A DNA stretch of 64,000 nucleotides. Source: Hofstenia miamia (lineage: Eukaryota; Xenacoelomorpha; Acoela). The DNA is taken from NCBI GenBank assembly GCA_004352715.1, contig SCFE01000114.1, positions 944,970 to 1,008,969 on the forward strand, written 5' to 3'. A model generated the notes under the pieces. The model was not told where the DNA came from, made no database searches, and worked only from the letters and a program-made list of their open reading frames with translations. Below, piece by piece: positions 47,309 to 59,019 of the stretch (position 1 is the stretch's first letter; the number at the start of each line of letters is the position of its first letter). Made by a program: the position numbers and the translations under genes.

Positions 47309-48666
47309 CTAGAAGAAAAATTTTGTAAATACATGTATATCTATTTAAGTCTAATATTTTATTAATAAAGTAATTTAAATTTCAATATAAGAAATACAAT
47401 AATTTGAACATTTACAATAAAAGTTTAAAATAAAATAACATAGGAAAAAATAAATTTAGTGTTGATGTGTAAATTTTGCAAAAAATTGAATATCAAAGTT
47501 TGCTTTTTAGACTTCAAATTTGAATTGAAATTTGAAAGCACTGAAAACTACACTTCAACAACTTAAATTGCAATCGTAGAGTACGTACTCTACGATTACA
47601 ACAACTATATTCAATGGCAAAAACATGGATTATGAATTTACAGTACACACAACTAACAGCTTGTTGTCGTTTACTTTTTACTAGGTGGACGATGTTTGGT
47701 GTGCATTTTGCACCCCAAGGATTTTTCCAATAACCGATGAACAACGAAATTAGAATTTTCATAAACGAAAGAAATAATGTGCTTATTCTATATTGTCTTT
47801 CAATCATCAAAAAAGAATCATTACATCAAAATTGGGATTTGACAATATAATGCTAGAGACAAAATAATCCTAATAAAGAACGGTTGATACAAATAGTTAC
47901 TGTTTGTCCATATAATGTATACTCAATAGAAGCATTTCATTTCTACCTTTCGATTTGACCCTGGAGAAAAAACGTAGTATCTTCCTTACAGTAAGCCATG
48001 AGCTGCTGGCTGATATGGTTGGAATATCTAAGTGTTTCAATTGCAGATGTGAAGCTGAATTGCAGCGCATAGATTCCTGAATGAGAGGTTTGCAACCCTT
48101 GTAAGATTGTCCTTATTTAAATACATAATGTGACCCTTGAGTTTTGATCATAAGCATTCCTAAAAAAGGAGTCGCATTATACACATTTTCGGTTCATTAG
48201 ACCATCACCCGCTAAAAGTTTCTGCGCATGTTGTTATGTTTATATCAAAAGCTCACAATTGTTACAAATGTGTGAATAAATGCCCAAAAAATATCACAAA
48301 ATGTGTTCTATACATTCAACACGATAATATAGATAATTGATGTCAGATACACATCAAATTTCCAACGTTGCTCAAAAACAGTTTTGATTGCAAAATGCAT
48401 CCCAAGTTGTGAATACTTTTGGTTAAAGATAATCAGATTAATGGTGCTGAATCCGTTGGCCGAATTATTCGTGGCAGTTTCTGGAATTTTCGTAACAACT
48501 AAACCATATTCGTTTAAAAATTCCATGAAATTCTCGTCTTCTGTTAATACATGTTGTGCTGGTCACGGCCAAGATTATTTCTTCTACAGTAGCGGAAAAT
48601 ACACGCTAATTATCTTATAGCAATTTGTTTCTGCTCAGATACCCGTATGGCTAGTGAATAATCCAG
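47309..48666. other. Stretch without a supported gene
   Basis: It contains the palindrome at 47568-47601. Frames at 47514-47810 and 48308-48620 have no recognisable features. Confidence 0.5.
47568..47601. repeat. Spacer-less palindrome centred on GTAC|GTAC
   Basis: AATCGTAGAGTAC is followed immediately by its exact inverse complement (47572-47597). The symmetry extends to 47568-47601 with one mismatch. Confidence 0.95.
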
Positions 48667-49337
48667 CATAGATGGAACCAGGTTGGGTTGACCGGTATTA
48701 ACCGGTACCGGTTGGGTCGAAAATTTCGCTTTTTTTAAGTCCTCCACAAACCGTGGCTGTCTGTAGGACAGAATTTATATCTCCGTTTCAAGAAAGTAAA
48801 AAGGATTTTTACTAATATATTATAAGAAAAAAAAATTGTCACGACGAAGTCGTCTAATACATTCATTTCGCATATGAAACGTTTAAAAAACATAAAAACA
48901 AAAGGAGAAAACGATAACATTTAGAAAATGAACACATATCAAATCTCTGAGTTGAGGTGTGCTAGTGTAGAGTGTGGAAAAGGAAACCCATCCTCATCTA
49001 GGTAGGATAAATCAATCCCACTTTTTTGAATACAGATTCACTCTTGTTGATTGCGGTTGAATGTGGTTCCACATTTTCTAGCAAGGGGGCTATGCCGGTC
49101 TGGACCCCAGACCCCCTTCTTTGAAAACGCCCCTGGTTCGTTGTAACTTTCTGCTAGTAAAATATGGGCTTAAAAAAATTTCAGTAGAAAAAATTGCTAG
49201 TTTTTTGGCTTTCCTGCTTTATTTTTGCTCGACCGGTACTGGTAAAATTTTTAGCTTCAACAACCGGTAACCCAACCGGTTTGGAAATAAAACCAGTTGG
49301 GTTGGGTTGTTAAAAATGTCGACCGGTTCCATCTATG
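48667..49337. mobile_element. 671-bp non-autonomous transposon with 13-bp TIRs and 8-bp target duplications
   Basis: The ends are CATAGATGGAACC and its exact inverse complement. They are bracketed by perfect 8-bp direct repeats TAATCCAG at 48659-48666 and 49338-49345. The 8-bp duplication is the hAT-superfamily size. Both sub-terminal regions (about 48667-48725 and 49215-49337) are packed with ACCGGT and GGTTGGGTT words in both orientations, as expected for clustered transposase-binding sites. There is no coding sequence inside. The intact target duplication and ends indicate a fairly recent insertion. Confidence 0.92.
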
Positions 49338-49345
49338 TAATCCAG

Positions 49346-51037
49346 TCGGAGGCAATGGTGTTCTGGCTGCAACAATTATTTCTGTACTTGGCCCGGTGCA
49401 CTTCATTGGTGTTCTTGTATATAGATTTATATAAAAATCATTCAGATGCATTTCTTCAAAACAAAGTTTCTGTTAATAGCAACAATACAGTTTGATTTTT
49501 TACTATTACTGATCTCATGAAATTTTGCATTTTCATTTGGTAACCCGCGTATTCCTCTACAATGTGTCCGTTTGTACGCCTTGAATTTTTTGATCTTGGA
49601 GAAAATTCTAATTTGTTTATAAATAGAGTTTGAGAAATTTTAAACTTTGTAAATGCATTTTTTTTTCGTGAGTCAATGCTGTCTAATATCGGTTAACCAA
49701 AGTTTAGTATGTGCAGATTTGCTTGAATTACTGTTGAACATTGTATTATTCATAACCCGCATTTCTGGGCCGAATTTCTTGAGACAACTTATTGCATTTG
49801 ATGCAGAATACACTGCAGACCAATTTTCTGAAGAGAGTGACTATTTGAAAACATTTATGTCATCTGTTGTCATTTCACGGGTTTTTATTCACTTCGTGGA
49901 ATTTTTTTAAGATTAATCACATTTAGAACCTCAATAAATGCAATGCGTTGATCAGAAAAGGGTCACTCTTATGTACAAAATTTATAACATGCAAAGTGAT
50001 TTAGTTTCCTAATAAATGATGTGATTCTAATCGCCAATCTTTGTTAGTGCTAAAAATATTTAGGTTCCAGGCTCCAAGCATTATTATATCATTATTTTCG
50101 AGAACAAGGCAATGATAATTCGTTGTTCAATAAATCTGATTTGGGAATTTCTTGTTAGAACATTGAGATACATTTAGCAAATGCTCTTTTCATCTGTTTT
50201 TTAAATAATGAATTTTATTTGGATTATAAATCTAAAGCCATAGAATTTCGAAAGTTATCGCTGGCTTGCTCTTGATATAATTGGGTTGTTTAGTATTAAA
50301 AGAAGAATACTCCCAGTTTGTTTTGCCTAGATGATTACCGAGTAATCTAATTCTCCTGAAAATCGCATATCATTTGTTTTTAAAAGACTAAATGTTAAAT
50401 TAAACGTTCCCACATTTTTTCTTAGCTAAATATTCTAATGGATTTCACGACGTAGCAACTAAAATATTGAACAACGTACAGTAGATCATGGAACTAGAAT
50501 CGGGGAAAACTACAAGAAGTTCAGAAAATAACTGCGAGCATTTTCATAGGAATGCATGCTTAGCGACAAAAAATTGAAATATGAAATAGATAAACTAAAT
50601 TACAAAAGTACAAGAGTTTAGCAAAATAAATCAGGATGTTATCTAACCCAAACGGATTTTAAAATTAAAAAATTTATCATTAATTTATTTTGAATTTTCT
50701 AAAATTTTGAAGATTTTAAGAAAAGGCTACGATAAGGTAGACATTTAAAAGATAATTTAAGTACTCCCAGAAAAAATCATTGAGGAATTTTATTGTTGGT
50801 ACAATAAAATCCAGTCTACAGACTACATGGGTTACCCATTTAGGATCATAATTAAAACATCTTCTCTAAAACAATACAAGCACAGCCAATTTTGGTTCAT
50901 ATTGATAAAATCTATTTTTTCAAGCATCCAAGTTCACGTAAATCAGAAAACATCGAATTGCTAAAATACTTGAACTACACAACAAAAGTGAGAGAACTTG
51001 GAAATGAATAGCATGGAAACATTTCACAACATTCGAG
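49346..51037. other. Stretch without a recognisable gene
   Basis: Frames at 49307-49495 and 49653-49910 lack features. No repeats are recognised. Confidence 0.5.
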
Positions 51038-52269
51038 CCCTAAACGCACTGAGGTATAAATAGTAATGACATTTGGCACAGTAAAAGACACCTTTGCCAA
51101 TTTTTAAAAAATATAGTAATTGGTTTTGGCTTTATATGCAAAAATAAAGTTGTGACGTAATCGAATTTTAGAAAAATAAAGGTGAAAAAGAACCTAAATT
51201 AATTGAGCCTTTAAAATGGAAGGATACAGTTTACCTAGCCCATATTCCTTCTAGTTATTGTTAAAGACTTATTTTAACAGGAAAATAAAAAATGCGTTCA
51301 AGGTCAGACAGTATTAAGTAATTATGGCAGCCATTTCATAATTTTGAATAAACTGACATTTCTAAAAAAGACCCTTTCAGAATTGTTATCAGTATTCTTT
51401 ATTGTTCAAAGAATTTCTGAATATAGATATTTCTTCTTCATCTTACAAATAAAGTCAATGAATAATGTTTATTTATGTTTCAAAAATCAAATACATAACA
51501 AAATATATATTAAGTTCATTTTCAAGGTCAAAGTTAAAAAAAGTTAAAAAACAATAGCAAAAAAATTTCACAGTACACAACCCTTGCCCCCTCCCCCACG
51601 TGGTTGCCATTTTCAGACCAGGGTTCAAAATCAATGCCTTATAGTAATTCAGGCTAAATGTCCTATGATATGTAATCATATTTAGCGATATATTGTCTTA
51701 CTGTATTAAAAACATAGCACCAAATGAAAATTTAATATTTTTCTAAATTTTAGGTATGACCTCTGGTGCCTCCCCTCGACGAAAGTATGACACTGACTTT
51801 CACCACAGATCTTCTAAAACTCTCGTCTTATAAGTTAAACTATTTTGATGTCAATATTTTATTGCTACAGTGGGCCCAAAGACAACCAATCAATACAAAC
51901 GGATCGTAGTACTAAAGTATATAAGGGCCCTACCGCCGCAAAAAATTCTTCCACCCTAACATTTTCTTGACAATGATGATCCTTAACAATCATCACTCAA
52001 TCAATTTAATAATATAAATATATCGATATGTATCAAAATATTGACTATTTTAAATGCATGTTGCACTAAAAACATTTGAATTCTTTGCTAAAATGAATTT
52101 TTCAGACAGCCTTTGACACAGGGTTTAATCAAAAAATTATTCCTCTTTAACTTTATCTTGTTCCCAGATAGGTTTTAGGAAAAGTAAAAAATCATCTAAA
52201 AATTAATTTCAATCAAAGTTATGGATAAAAAACAACGGGACCAAATCAGCTCCCTCAGTGCGTTTAGGG
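51038..52269. mobile_element. Candidate 1.23-kb element with perfect 17-bp inverted ends
   Basis: CCCTAAACGCACTGAGG at 51038-51054 is matched by its exact inverse complement at 52253-52269. A chance pair this long at this spacing is very unlikely. No target duplication is visible and no frame between the ends is recognisable, so the ends may be internal to a larger element. Confidence 0.5.
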
Positions 52270-52478
52270 TTTACTTTTTAAAACCTTCAATATATATCGC
52301 ATCAATTTGTATGTGTATATGGAAATGATATAAACTATCTAAATTATTGCAGCACGATTATACAAAAATTAATTTAGGTTACACAGTGAGTGGAAACTAA
52401 AAAATACTCTTCAACTAACACATTTTTTAGCAACACGTCATAAAGTATACAAAATTTAGAAAACAACAACTGATTGAA

Positions 52479-54972
52479 TCACACTGCTTCAGCCAAACTA
52501 AATGCAACATATCTAGAATTTGTATACACATCAACATTACATCCTCGTCCACACGATGTCATGACATGGTCAGAGTGGAGTACATGATAGACAGAGGAAT
52601 GTGAAGTACTAACTGATGACAAACTTAAACCGTCTGCACTAAAACGACGAACTTTTCCGTCTGAGTGTGCACTTAAGATTTCGTCCTCGAATTCAACCCA
52701 ATTGGTGGAAGCACCCTGGCAGTCGAGCATGGAAGTTTTTGATAAAGAAGGTAAGTGCCATAGAGCTAAGTCATCATCGCCCCCTAGCACCATCCATTGT
52801 TCAGATGAATCAACTGCAATTGCACTTTTCCAACTCGAGTTATCGCTTTGTTTAATAACTCCAGTCACATTCTTCATGCGAACATCCCATATTCTTGCAG
52901 AACCGTCTTCAGAGGCTGTAACAACACCTAAATATCAAAATCACAGAAATGCTTCACATCATTAAAATGATACTTGGCTCGCTCATTGCCTTAACTTAAC
53001 AATAACCAAGGTTTTGTTTCAAGTAGTTAGTACATCAACCATTGCTATGGCACAATTAATTTAATTATTTTAAACAACATACCATTGTGTCCTTTCTTTG
53101 CCGCCCAAAGAATGGCTTTCTCATGTCCAACTAATGACGAGATTAATTGACCATTCGATATGTCAAATATTTGTAGGGTTGCGTCACTACAAGCAGCACA
53201 TATTTTATCTTCAGGTAAAGTAATGATACAGTTTATATCAACTTTATTTTTTAAAGCGATTCTCCACTTGTATCTAAGAGAATTGGTTTCTGCAACGCCA
53301 TCATTTGCCCATGCACATATCTCACCAACACTTGCGGAAATAAGGTAATCGTCAAAACCTAAACTTAATTCACTAGCAAATTCAATCATCTATAAAAAAC
53401 CAAAAAATTCAATAGGGTTACCAAACTAGTAGTAAATTAAAAAAGTTTTTATTAAATTACTCAAACCTGTCATCTTTTAGATGGTCACATGTATTAATAA
53501 TACATAAATGACAAAATCCCAATATAGGTCACCAAATTTTGGTGACATTCTCAAAGAATAAAAGCGCACACATTCAATACTTATCTCATTGGCAAGGAAA
53601 TATATTATGCTATTACAAAGCTACATCCATTGATATTATAATATTAGCTAAAATAATAACGTATATAAATGAATCTCCAAAATTCCGTAGCGTACGGAAA
53701 CAGAAGAAAATGCTAAACATTTGTATGTCATTCATTTACAATTTTCTCTGAAGCAGAACTAAAACATAAGCATCTGTTTCCTAGGAAAATTTCTTTGAGA
53801 TCCATCTGGATTAGAAGGGATACCAGTTTCAGAGCAAGGAAGGTTTTTAAGTACTTTTTGAAACTGCATTATAAAATAAGGTATCCACTTCAAGTTAGAC
53901 GATAATATAGGTTTTAGCAAAGCGACATCGTTTTGGGCCGTAACCATAGTAACCGCACTTTAAATATTAAACTAGTGCTGTTGTGGCTGCATGTGATTGT
54001 TAATTATAAAATGAAATTACTAGAACTGGAAGTTCAATTCTCAATCTTATGCTAATTGTAATTTAAAATAAATTAACCATCAAACTATGATAAATCCGAT
54101 ATAACAAGCATCAGAAATAACCTGCAAAATTGCCCTTCAAACTAATTTGAATTATTTGATGATGTTCTAATGTGGTGTGGCTGGTAGCATTTACAAAACA
54201 ATAATTCTTGAGAATAGGCCTAACAGAATGATAACAACGACAGAAAATATAGATTTTCTAAGTAGATATCAATACCAAAGACTGACCATTATTTTATCAT
54301 GTTAACTAGTTCCCATATGATAACCAAACCTTAATAGAAGAAAGATGGCTGCTACATCAAATACGGCAAAAGTGTTCTAATAATGCAGAAAAGCAGAGTG
54401 CAGGTCATGATATGATACCAGTATATTTTCAAACCGATAAAATTCTACTTGATTACCCATTAGATGGCAAAATATAAAGCGTGAATTGATCGATTACTAT
54501 CAATGATGAATAGAACAAGGAAGTATAATCAGGACTACCACGTTTGACCAACTGCGAATCTCTAGCATTAAAATATATTAGTAAAATCACTTTTTAGATC
54601 TGGGAACCATTCAAACTATTAATATATTAGTATATTATATTCTCTATAAAGCCATTACAAAGCAAAGTAGAAGCAAACAATTTAAACTGTTAATGGTATA
54701 TACCTTAAACCCCAAAAAAATATTTCAACAAATAAAATAATTGAAGGTTATTAAAATGGTTTACCTACAATAGAATAAATAGGACCATCGTGTGCATTCC
54801 ACTGACGAACAGAAGATCGAATGGGATCACTGGGCTTTAATGCGGCTAAGATGTCAAACACGACTAAGCGTCCAGATTTACTGCAAACTGTGACGTATCG
54901 AGAACATGGGGATAGAACCTGTTGAAAATATATATCATAGAGCCTTCTCCGTTTTATTAAGCTAGCCTTCAT
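52479..54972 (-). CDS. THOC6: THO complex subunit 6 (THOC6), three exons
   Basis: WD40 beta-propeller subunit of the nuclear THO/TREX complex, which couples transcription and splicing to mRNA export. Exons are 54765-54972, 53083-53358 and 52479-52927 (208, 276 and 449 bp), giving 310 residues in frame; human THOC6 has 341. The first intron (53359-54764) runs from GTAAAC to TTTAG and the second (52928-53082) from GTATGT to TTTAG. Human-like landmarks: R-L-Y-D-I-Y-F-Q-Q-V-L-S-P-C (10-23), A-H-D-G-P-I-Y-S-I-V (60-69), S-E-D-G-S-A-R-I-W-D (167-176), W-M-V-L-G-G...L-A-L-W-H-L, and the C-terminal V-D-V-Y-T-N-S-R-Y-V-A-F-S-L. I chose the ATG at 54972 because homology begins within ten residues; TTG at 55017 is the only earlier candidate. 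The N-terminus is shorter than in humans. AG directly precedes the ATG. A decayed LINE starts about 570 bp upstream. Confidence 0.93.
54457..54468 (+). promoter_or_regulatory. Near-match to the CTCF core (CCATTAGATGGC)
   Basis: One mismatch from CCASYAGRKGGC. It lies inside the first intron of THOC6. Weak by itself. Confidence 0.2.
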
Positions 54973-55539
54973 CTTAAAATGCAATACATTATTATAAACA
55001 TTCTTGAAAGCAAACAATGATTACATGTAAAGATAAAGTTATAAAAAACTACGCTACACAATGAAACTTCCCAGCTAAACATATTGTAAAACAATAATTA
55101 AATAAAACAAAAATTATGTGATAAAAATATTTGCTTATTTACGAAAAAATATTTAAATATGGGCAAATTGTATTTTAAAATTCAGTGATACCTCTGCGAC
55201 ATTCGTTCTTGGTGGTATTTCAAAACTTGAAAAATGCATTAGCAGAGACTCTCTTACTGTAAATGCCACAATCACCTTCAAACGATTGGAAAAAATACAT
55301 GCTAGAATCAAATTGCTATACAATAATCTACTTTATAACTGAAATAATAAAGAAACGGATTTGGAAATTTTCCAACAGAACCCTGATACTGAACGCGGTT
55401 TAGCTGCCATTTGTTAAATTTGTGTTTGTTAAATTCACATCTAATCTTAACAGGTAAGACTGCTGTCAATAATTTAATAAATTATAACAACAAAGATGAC
55501 AGTTGATGTATTCACAATAACTATTTTAGTCATAAAAAA

Positions 55540-57100
55540 TGAGAACTAGAAAACTGTTGGTTTAACCAAGAAGCCAAGAATAAGATCAGAGAGAAATTTT
55601 TCAAAAACAAGAACAATGTTTTATGAATTATACAAAGAGCCTAGGTTCTTGCAAAAAAACTCATCAGGCAATCAAAAGGATGGTTATATACTTTTTTTAA
55701 TTTACATCGTAATCTTCGTGAATACAACTTTCTTTAAAGAATTGAATAAACTAACTAGCAAAACAACGGAAACCAGTGATTATTTTGCTAATGTCGGTCC
55801 AAATGTATAGAAAAATAACTACTTCTGAAGCTAAATATCAATTATGATAAAATTTTTCTTGCTTTGATTCATTACAATAAGGTAGAAGAAATTGCGTAAT
55901 CAAGGTTTCCCGTGCGATGTTGACAATCTACCTTGTAGATCTTCATAGATACTTCATTTCGTTGTAAATAGGCAAACTTCAATAGCGTATATTATTGGAT
56001 TTAAGCAAAGCTTTTAATAAAATCAAATAAAGCTTGAAACGTGGTCAGAGTTGCACATGATTTAGTTTGCTTTTGAAAAATAGATTGCAAAATTGATTGC
56101 TAAAATTTTTACGACCTAATCTATCTAAATTTCAGGACTCCTCTTTTATATAAACTATCAAATTTCAGGAGGTCTGATTTAAATTTTCACTTTGCTATTC
56201 TGCCAACAGGTATACTTTTTTATAGTTTACATATAGAATGAAAAATTTTTTCACATTTGAACACATTTAGCGCTTGACGCTTTTTAGAAAATTTGAGGTA
56301 AAGCCTCCAGCAGGTTGACGGAGAAAATACTTTCGTGAAGTTTGCAAACGACGGAACTTTGATTGTGCCAGTATATACTGACGATCTGGCTGAAACCGAG
56401 GTACAAAATATCATAAACTGGTGTGAAATCCACTCGATGAAGCTAAATCTGGAAAAGACTAGAGATATGTTGTACAATGCGCCATTCGATTCACCAAATT
56501 GTGGATCCGATCCTGTTAATAAATCAGGTTTGTTCTTTAAAAAATACTTGGATATTTACAGAATGATCTGAAACCAACTACACATCTGAAAAATCTCTGG
56601 AAGGAGTGTTCCCGACATATGTACCTCATTTGGCAAGTTAAACTAAATGGCTTGGGAACCATTACTCTGAACGTTATATTTGAGGCCTGGATAGTAAATA
56701 GTCATTTACTGTGCAAATGTATATGGGAATTGTAGTAGATCTGACATCAAAAACCTTGAAAAAATGCTCAGAAATGCCTACAAGAGGGGCCTAGCCATAA
56801 ACCAGCACACTGTGCGTACGATCATTCAAAACAGAGATATTATGCCTTTCGATCGAAAGAAAAAACCTGGCCATATTCTGTTTCACACGCTACCAATTTA
56901 AGAAACTCCAAATTACGAATTTCAAGCACATATCATTCACCATGTATACTACCACATATCAGAATTGAATTTTTCAAGAAAATATTCGTGAACCGATGCA
57001 CATTTGTTGTAGTCTTCTATATTCTTTGTTATATACTGCACTGACGTTTTGTTAATCAGTACGTTGAAAAATAAAGATCTTTCGTTTAGTTATTTTTTTT
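55540..57100 (+). pseudogene. Decayed LINE copy A (same family as 57500-58715)
   Basis: In shifting frames: the pre-RT region N-Q-E-A-K-N-K-I-R-E-K-F-F (about 55560-55610) and T-S-D-Y-F-A-N-V-G-P-N (55770-55805); the catalytic block K-F-A-N-D-G-T-L-I-V-P-V (56338-56372; Asn replaces the first Asp of ADD); the tail K-M-L-R-N-A-Y-K-R-G (about 56760-56795); and C-P-S-type ends R-I-E-F-F-K-K-I-F-V-N-R-C (about 56955-57000). An AATAAA lies at about 57071-57076. It is heavily mutated. It is the repeat body closest to the THOC6 5' end, about 570 bp from the start codon. Confidence 0.75.
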
Positions 57101-57499
57101 GTGAAGTGGGAAATCAACAAAAGAAGGATTGCAATGTTTGCGGACAATACATCTGATAAAAACATTTAATGAAAGTCAAAATGATAATGTTTGATAACTG
57201 TAAATAACTTAGCAATTATTGTTTGTTTGCTTCAATTGAACATGAATGATTACATAAAACATAAAATATATAATTGATAGCATTTGTTGTTTTAATTCTA
57301 CTGACATATGCCATTGTCTGTTTCTAGATTCTTGATAGGAGGATTAAGTAATCTGTTTCTAAATTTTCAATTTAAACTTCAATTTACCTTTTAAATAAGA
57401 TTATTTCTGAGAAATGTAGATATTGATAAATTTTTGTGAAACCTCCGAACTAACTTCTAAAACATAAAATATGTGACTAATGTGCCACTATCACCCTTG

Positions 57500-58715
57500 T
57501 TCCTAAGATAAAAAATCCTAAAAACATGGGAGACTATCGATCTATCTCTGTCCCATCCGTAGTTGCCAGAATCTTTGAAAGATTAGTTAAGAAGTTACTT
57601 GCTCCGTTTAGCCAACAAGCTATTGCTCCAGACCAATTTGCTTATCGACCAAAGAGTTCCTGTGAAACTGCCCTTCTGAAAATTCAATATAATATGACAT
57701 TCCATCTGGACGATAGACGCTGTAAGTATGTCGATTTCGCGAAGGCATTCGACCTTGTTAAACAATCTGCTTCTCTAGAAGCACTACAATATTGAATTGG
57801 CTTCGTTTGACTTCTTGGAAACCAGGCAGCAGCGGGCTTATTTTAAAAGTGATCTTACTGAATACATTCATGTCAACCCTGGTATTCCCTAGGGTACTGT
57901 CTGCGGGCCTCTGCTTTTCGCCATTTTTGTCGATCTGCAACCCAGTAATAGAGATAATTCTATGATAAAGTATGATGACGATGGTACCCTCATGATTCCT
58001 GTTTACTGGAACGAGCGTGATAAATCTGAAGAAGTAGAACACATGTTGAATATATATGAATCTCAACGTTTCAAAAACACAGGCGGTCAATAGTTCCTTG
58101 TCCATTGGGTCAAGACAACAGCCCCCACCTCCCATTATGTGTATTACACATGTCGAAAGTGCTAGACTTCTTGGTTATCATTTCAGTAACAATCAGAAAC
58201 CACACCTTCACGTCAAGTCGGTTGTGAGTGAATGTTCCCGCAAAATGCATCTTATACAACAGCTCAGAGGCTACAGGATCAATAGAGCAGGTTTAAATGT
58301 CCTTTCACCTCATGGTAATGAGTCGCATTCAATTCTGTTGCTTAATGTATGGCAACCTTAATCAAAATGATTCCGCTAGGATTTATCGCTTGTTGAAAAA
58401 TGCTTATCGCTCAGGCATATCTACAGTCGACTCTACAAGACTAGAGTGGATAACCAGACGAGATAATAAATTGTTTACCGATATTCAAGCAAACCAGCTG
58501 CACCCACTTCACCATCTTCTCCCATGTGTTTGAAACAAGGATTGTTCATCATACAGAAATCGAACAGTCCATGCGCGGAACTATTTCCTAGCCAAGATCC
58601 GGACTTCACTGTTTTTTTGAAAATGCCTTTTCTCCGGAATTGTACATAGTGCTTCCATTCTTGCATTTCTGGAGGTTTTGTATTCCAGATTTAATTTGAT
58701 TTTTAAATAAATAAA
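57500..58715 (+). pseudogene. Decayed LINE copy B, RT to 3' end
   Basis: The frame 57526-57795 begins with D-Y-R-S-I-S-V-P-S-V-V-A-R-I-F-E-R-L (RT block 1-2) and continues Q-F-A-Y-R-P-K-S-S-C-E-T-A and Y-V-D-F-A-K-A-F-D (the block-3 Asp region). Later frames give D-D-D-G-T-L-M-I-P-V (about 57975-58005), A-R-L-L-G-Y-H-F-S (58166-58192), L-L-K-N-A-Y-R-S-G-I-S (58392-58425) and the C-terminal tail. The unit ends in a TAAATAAATAAATA microsatellite at about 58702-58719. Stops and shifts occur about every 100 codons. The D-G-T-L-x-x-P-V motif and the N-A-Y-x-x-G tail show that it is the same family as copy A. Confidence 0.85.
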
Positions 58716-58719
58716 TAAT

Positions 58720-59019
58720 AGCCATTTAATGTCGTTTTTGCCTCAAAGCAGCTATAATTCAAAAACTTGACCAAATTTGCCTAAAGGCAACCTGAACACC
58801 AATAAATGAAATTTTCAACGTCCATCGGACGACTGCTAATGTTTGACTGATTGCAACAAAATTGCGTAAAACTATTTTCTAGAAATTTATTACCTGAAAT
58901 AAAACGACAACTTTTATTTATATAGTTAGAAAAAGGTTTTAATTTTTAAAAAAACAATTTAAACAAAATTACAGGAAAGTTAAGAATCTCTGAAACGCTG
59001 AGCAAGAAACACTAAGTTT
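58720..59019. other. AT-rich spacer before gap
   Basis: No gene or repeat recognised. Confidence 0.6.

Noticed and set aside
53045-53389. THOC6 exon 2 starting at the acceptor before ATG 53389
   Set aside because: That junction leaves the previous exon out of phase and gives an immediate stop. The acceptor at 53359 restores the frame and matches the THOC6 spacing exactly.
53759-53947. 62-codon minus-strand frame inside THOC6 intron 1
   Set aside because: It does not fit between the matched THOC6 blocks, and I recognise no separate protein. It could be a nested gene but lacks support.
54765-54918. THOC6 exon 1 starting at the AG at 54919-54920
   Set aside because: Homology to THOC6 continues without a gap upstream of this AG, so the coding exon extends to the ATG at 54972.
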